DNA of 8,465 nucleotides from Desulfobacterales bacterium (lineage in GTDB: Bacteria; Desulfobacterota; Desulfobacteria; Desulfobacterales; Desulfobacteraceae). The stretch covers positions 1 to 8,465 of the forward strand of contig JAKSBO010000063.1 of the NCBI GenBank assembly GCA_022361095.1, given 5' to 3'. Position 1 is the first letter of the stretch, and every line of letters begins with the position of its first letter. Below the pieces are notes generated by a model that was given only the letters and a program-made list of their open reading frames with translations, searched no databases and had not been told where the DNA came from. The position numbers were made by a program, and so were the translations under genes. This document shows, piece after piece, positions 7,650 through 8,465 of the stretch.

Positions 7650-7724
7650 CCTCCGATTGTGAAGTTTCCATAAAGAAAAAGTCAAGCTCAGCTATATTAC
7701 TGTCATCTTTTAATCGCTCGGAGG
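7650..7724 (+). promoter_or_regulatory. Possible Shine-Dalgarno-sequestering inverted repeat
   Basis: CCTCCGA (7650-7656) is perfectly complementary to TCGGAGG (7718-7724), which contains the ribosome-binding site of the receptor gene (GGAGGT 7720-7725, 6 nt before ATG 7732). The loop would be 61 nt. If the RNA folds this way the start site would be masked. The stem is only 7 bp, so it could be chance. Confidence 0.25.
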
Positions 7725-7731
7725 TATATAC

Positions 7732-8465
7732 ATGTCTGGCAATTTTTTTAAAAATGTAAAAATAAGTCTTAAATTATGGGGGTTAACCGGTATTTTACTT
7801 TTATCCCTTCTGATCCTTGGCAGCAGTTCGTATTTGCTTATCACACAAATCATTCACAATAGCCACGAATTTGCTATAGATGCTAAGTATACCGAAAAAA
7901 TACTTGAAATTGAAGTCGGCCATCTGGAATGGTCAAATGAGATTAAAGACCTGTTTGTTCAAAATAAGGAGAAGCTTGAGGTTCAATTTGACCATGAACA
8001 ATGTTCCTTTGGCAAATTTCTGGCAAGTGATGAAGCCGCGCACCTGTCAAAACTGTCCCCTGAAATAGAAAAGATTTTAAAGGATATCGTACCTGTCCAT
8101 AAAAAGCTGCATGATTCCGCAGCTAAAATTAATGATGCCTGGGCGCAAACCCACCAGGGGCTGGGACTGAAACTGGAAAAGCTGTTGGCAGCACATTTGG
8201 AATGGATGCAGTCCGTTTCACAAGCCATCATGACCCAATCAAAAATCAATGTACATACAGATCCTGAAACATGTAAATTAGGTAAATGGCTCAATGGAAA
8301 AAAAGGACAAAGAATCATAGCCCAATGGCCTGAGTTTGCAGCGATTATTAAAAAAATTCATAAACCGCACAAAGCGCTTCATGCCTCTGTGTTCCAAATT
8401 AATCGAGCGGCAACCCTTGAAGAAAAAATAAACGTATATAATCAAATCATCCCTCCCGCATATAA
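7732..8465 (+). CDS. Membrane sensor with tandem CZB zinc-binding motifs, probable methyl-accepting chemotaxis protein (3' end cut by window)
   Basis: The visible 244 residues begin at ATG 7732 behind a strong GGAGGT. A short basic N-terminus leads into one membrane segment (about residues 15-37), followed by a soluble sensor region. Two CZB-like units are visible, each with the pattern HLEW, then a Cys-x-x-Gly-Lys-aromatic turn, then H-x-x-x-H. The first has His64, Cys91, His123 and His127. The second has His155, Cys181, His213 and His217. CZB domains bind zinc through three His and one Cys and are mostly found in chemoreceptors and diguanylate cyclases. The output domain is beyond the window, so the chemoreceptor call is inferred from the N-terminal design. 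A second membrane segment, HAMP and signalling domain would be expected downstream. The gene looks richer in A+T than the preceding operon and is probably not part of it. Confidence 0.85.
   Translation, partial: MSGNFFKNVKISLKLWGLTGILLLSLLILGSSSYLLITQIIHNSHEFAIDAKYTEKILEIEVGHLEWSNEIKDLFVQNKEKLEVQFDHEQCSFGKFLASDEAAHLSKLSPEIEKILKDIVPVHKKLHDSAAKINDAWAQTHQGLGLKLEKLLAAHLEWMQSVSQAIMTQSKINVHTDPETCKLGKWLNGKKGQRIIAQWPEFAAIIKKIHKPHKALHASVFQINRAATLEEKINVYNQIIPPAY

Noticed and set aside
7671..7698. Sigma-28-like flagellar promoter before the receptor gene
   Set aside because: TAAAG matches the -35 start, but the -10 region shares only two or three of eight bases with GCCGATAA.

Overview
The window looks like chromosomal DNA of a Gram-negative bacterium. 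The mid-range base composition, the cNMP-binding patatin protein and the chemoreceptor-type protein with CZB zinc motifs would suit a sulfate-reducing deltaproteobacterium of the Desulfobacter type. That placement is an impression from gene content and was not tested. No RNA genes, CRISPR arrays, insertion sequences or phage genes were seen.

Layout. (1) 1-1192, minus strand: a patatin-like phospholipase with an N-terminal cyclic-nucleotide-binding domain, cut by the left edge. (2) 1193-1470: a divergent intergenic region with a plausible plus-strand promoter (1271-1300) and, just downstream, a perfect 8-bp-arm dyad (1351-1372) that would lie in the leader. (3) 1471-7620, plus strand: three tightly packed genes. 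They encode a polytopic membrane protein of the lysylphosphatidylglycerol-flippase-like (UPF0104) family, a 1294-residue single-module nonribosomal peptide synthetase (C-A-T-TE) and a 411-residue UDP-sugar-type glycosyltransferase. The genes overlap by 23 and 4 bases and are almost certainly one translationally coupled operon. (4) 7621-7731: an intergenic region with a strong Shine-Dalgarno and an upstream complement that could mask it. (5) 7732-8465: the start of a membrane protein with two tandem CZB-type zinc motifs, probably a chemoreceptor, cut by the right edge.

The operon is the main point of interest. The synthetase has the EntF domain order but an aromatic pocket read as D-A-S-T-V-A-A-V-C-K, which suggests tyrosine or a close relative. 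Its condensation domain has no upstream module here, so it needs an acyl or aryl donor from elsewhere. The glycosyltransferase has an Asp13 base and a donor-binding HHGG...DQ region like the GtfA/GtfB and sterol/macrolide glycosyltransferases. The simplest inference is an N-acylated or N-arylated aromatic amino acid that is released or transferred by the thioesterase, glycosylated, and moved across or inserted into the membrane with help from the flippase-like protein. Two oddities support an unusual chemistry. The thioesterase has Gly where the triad Asp should be, and the flippase-like protein lacks the usual acidic residues in both of its signature motifs. The product, the acyl donor and the link to the divergent phospholipase remain unproven.
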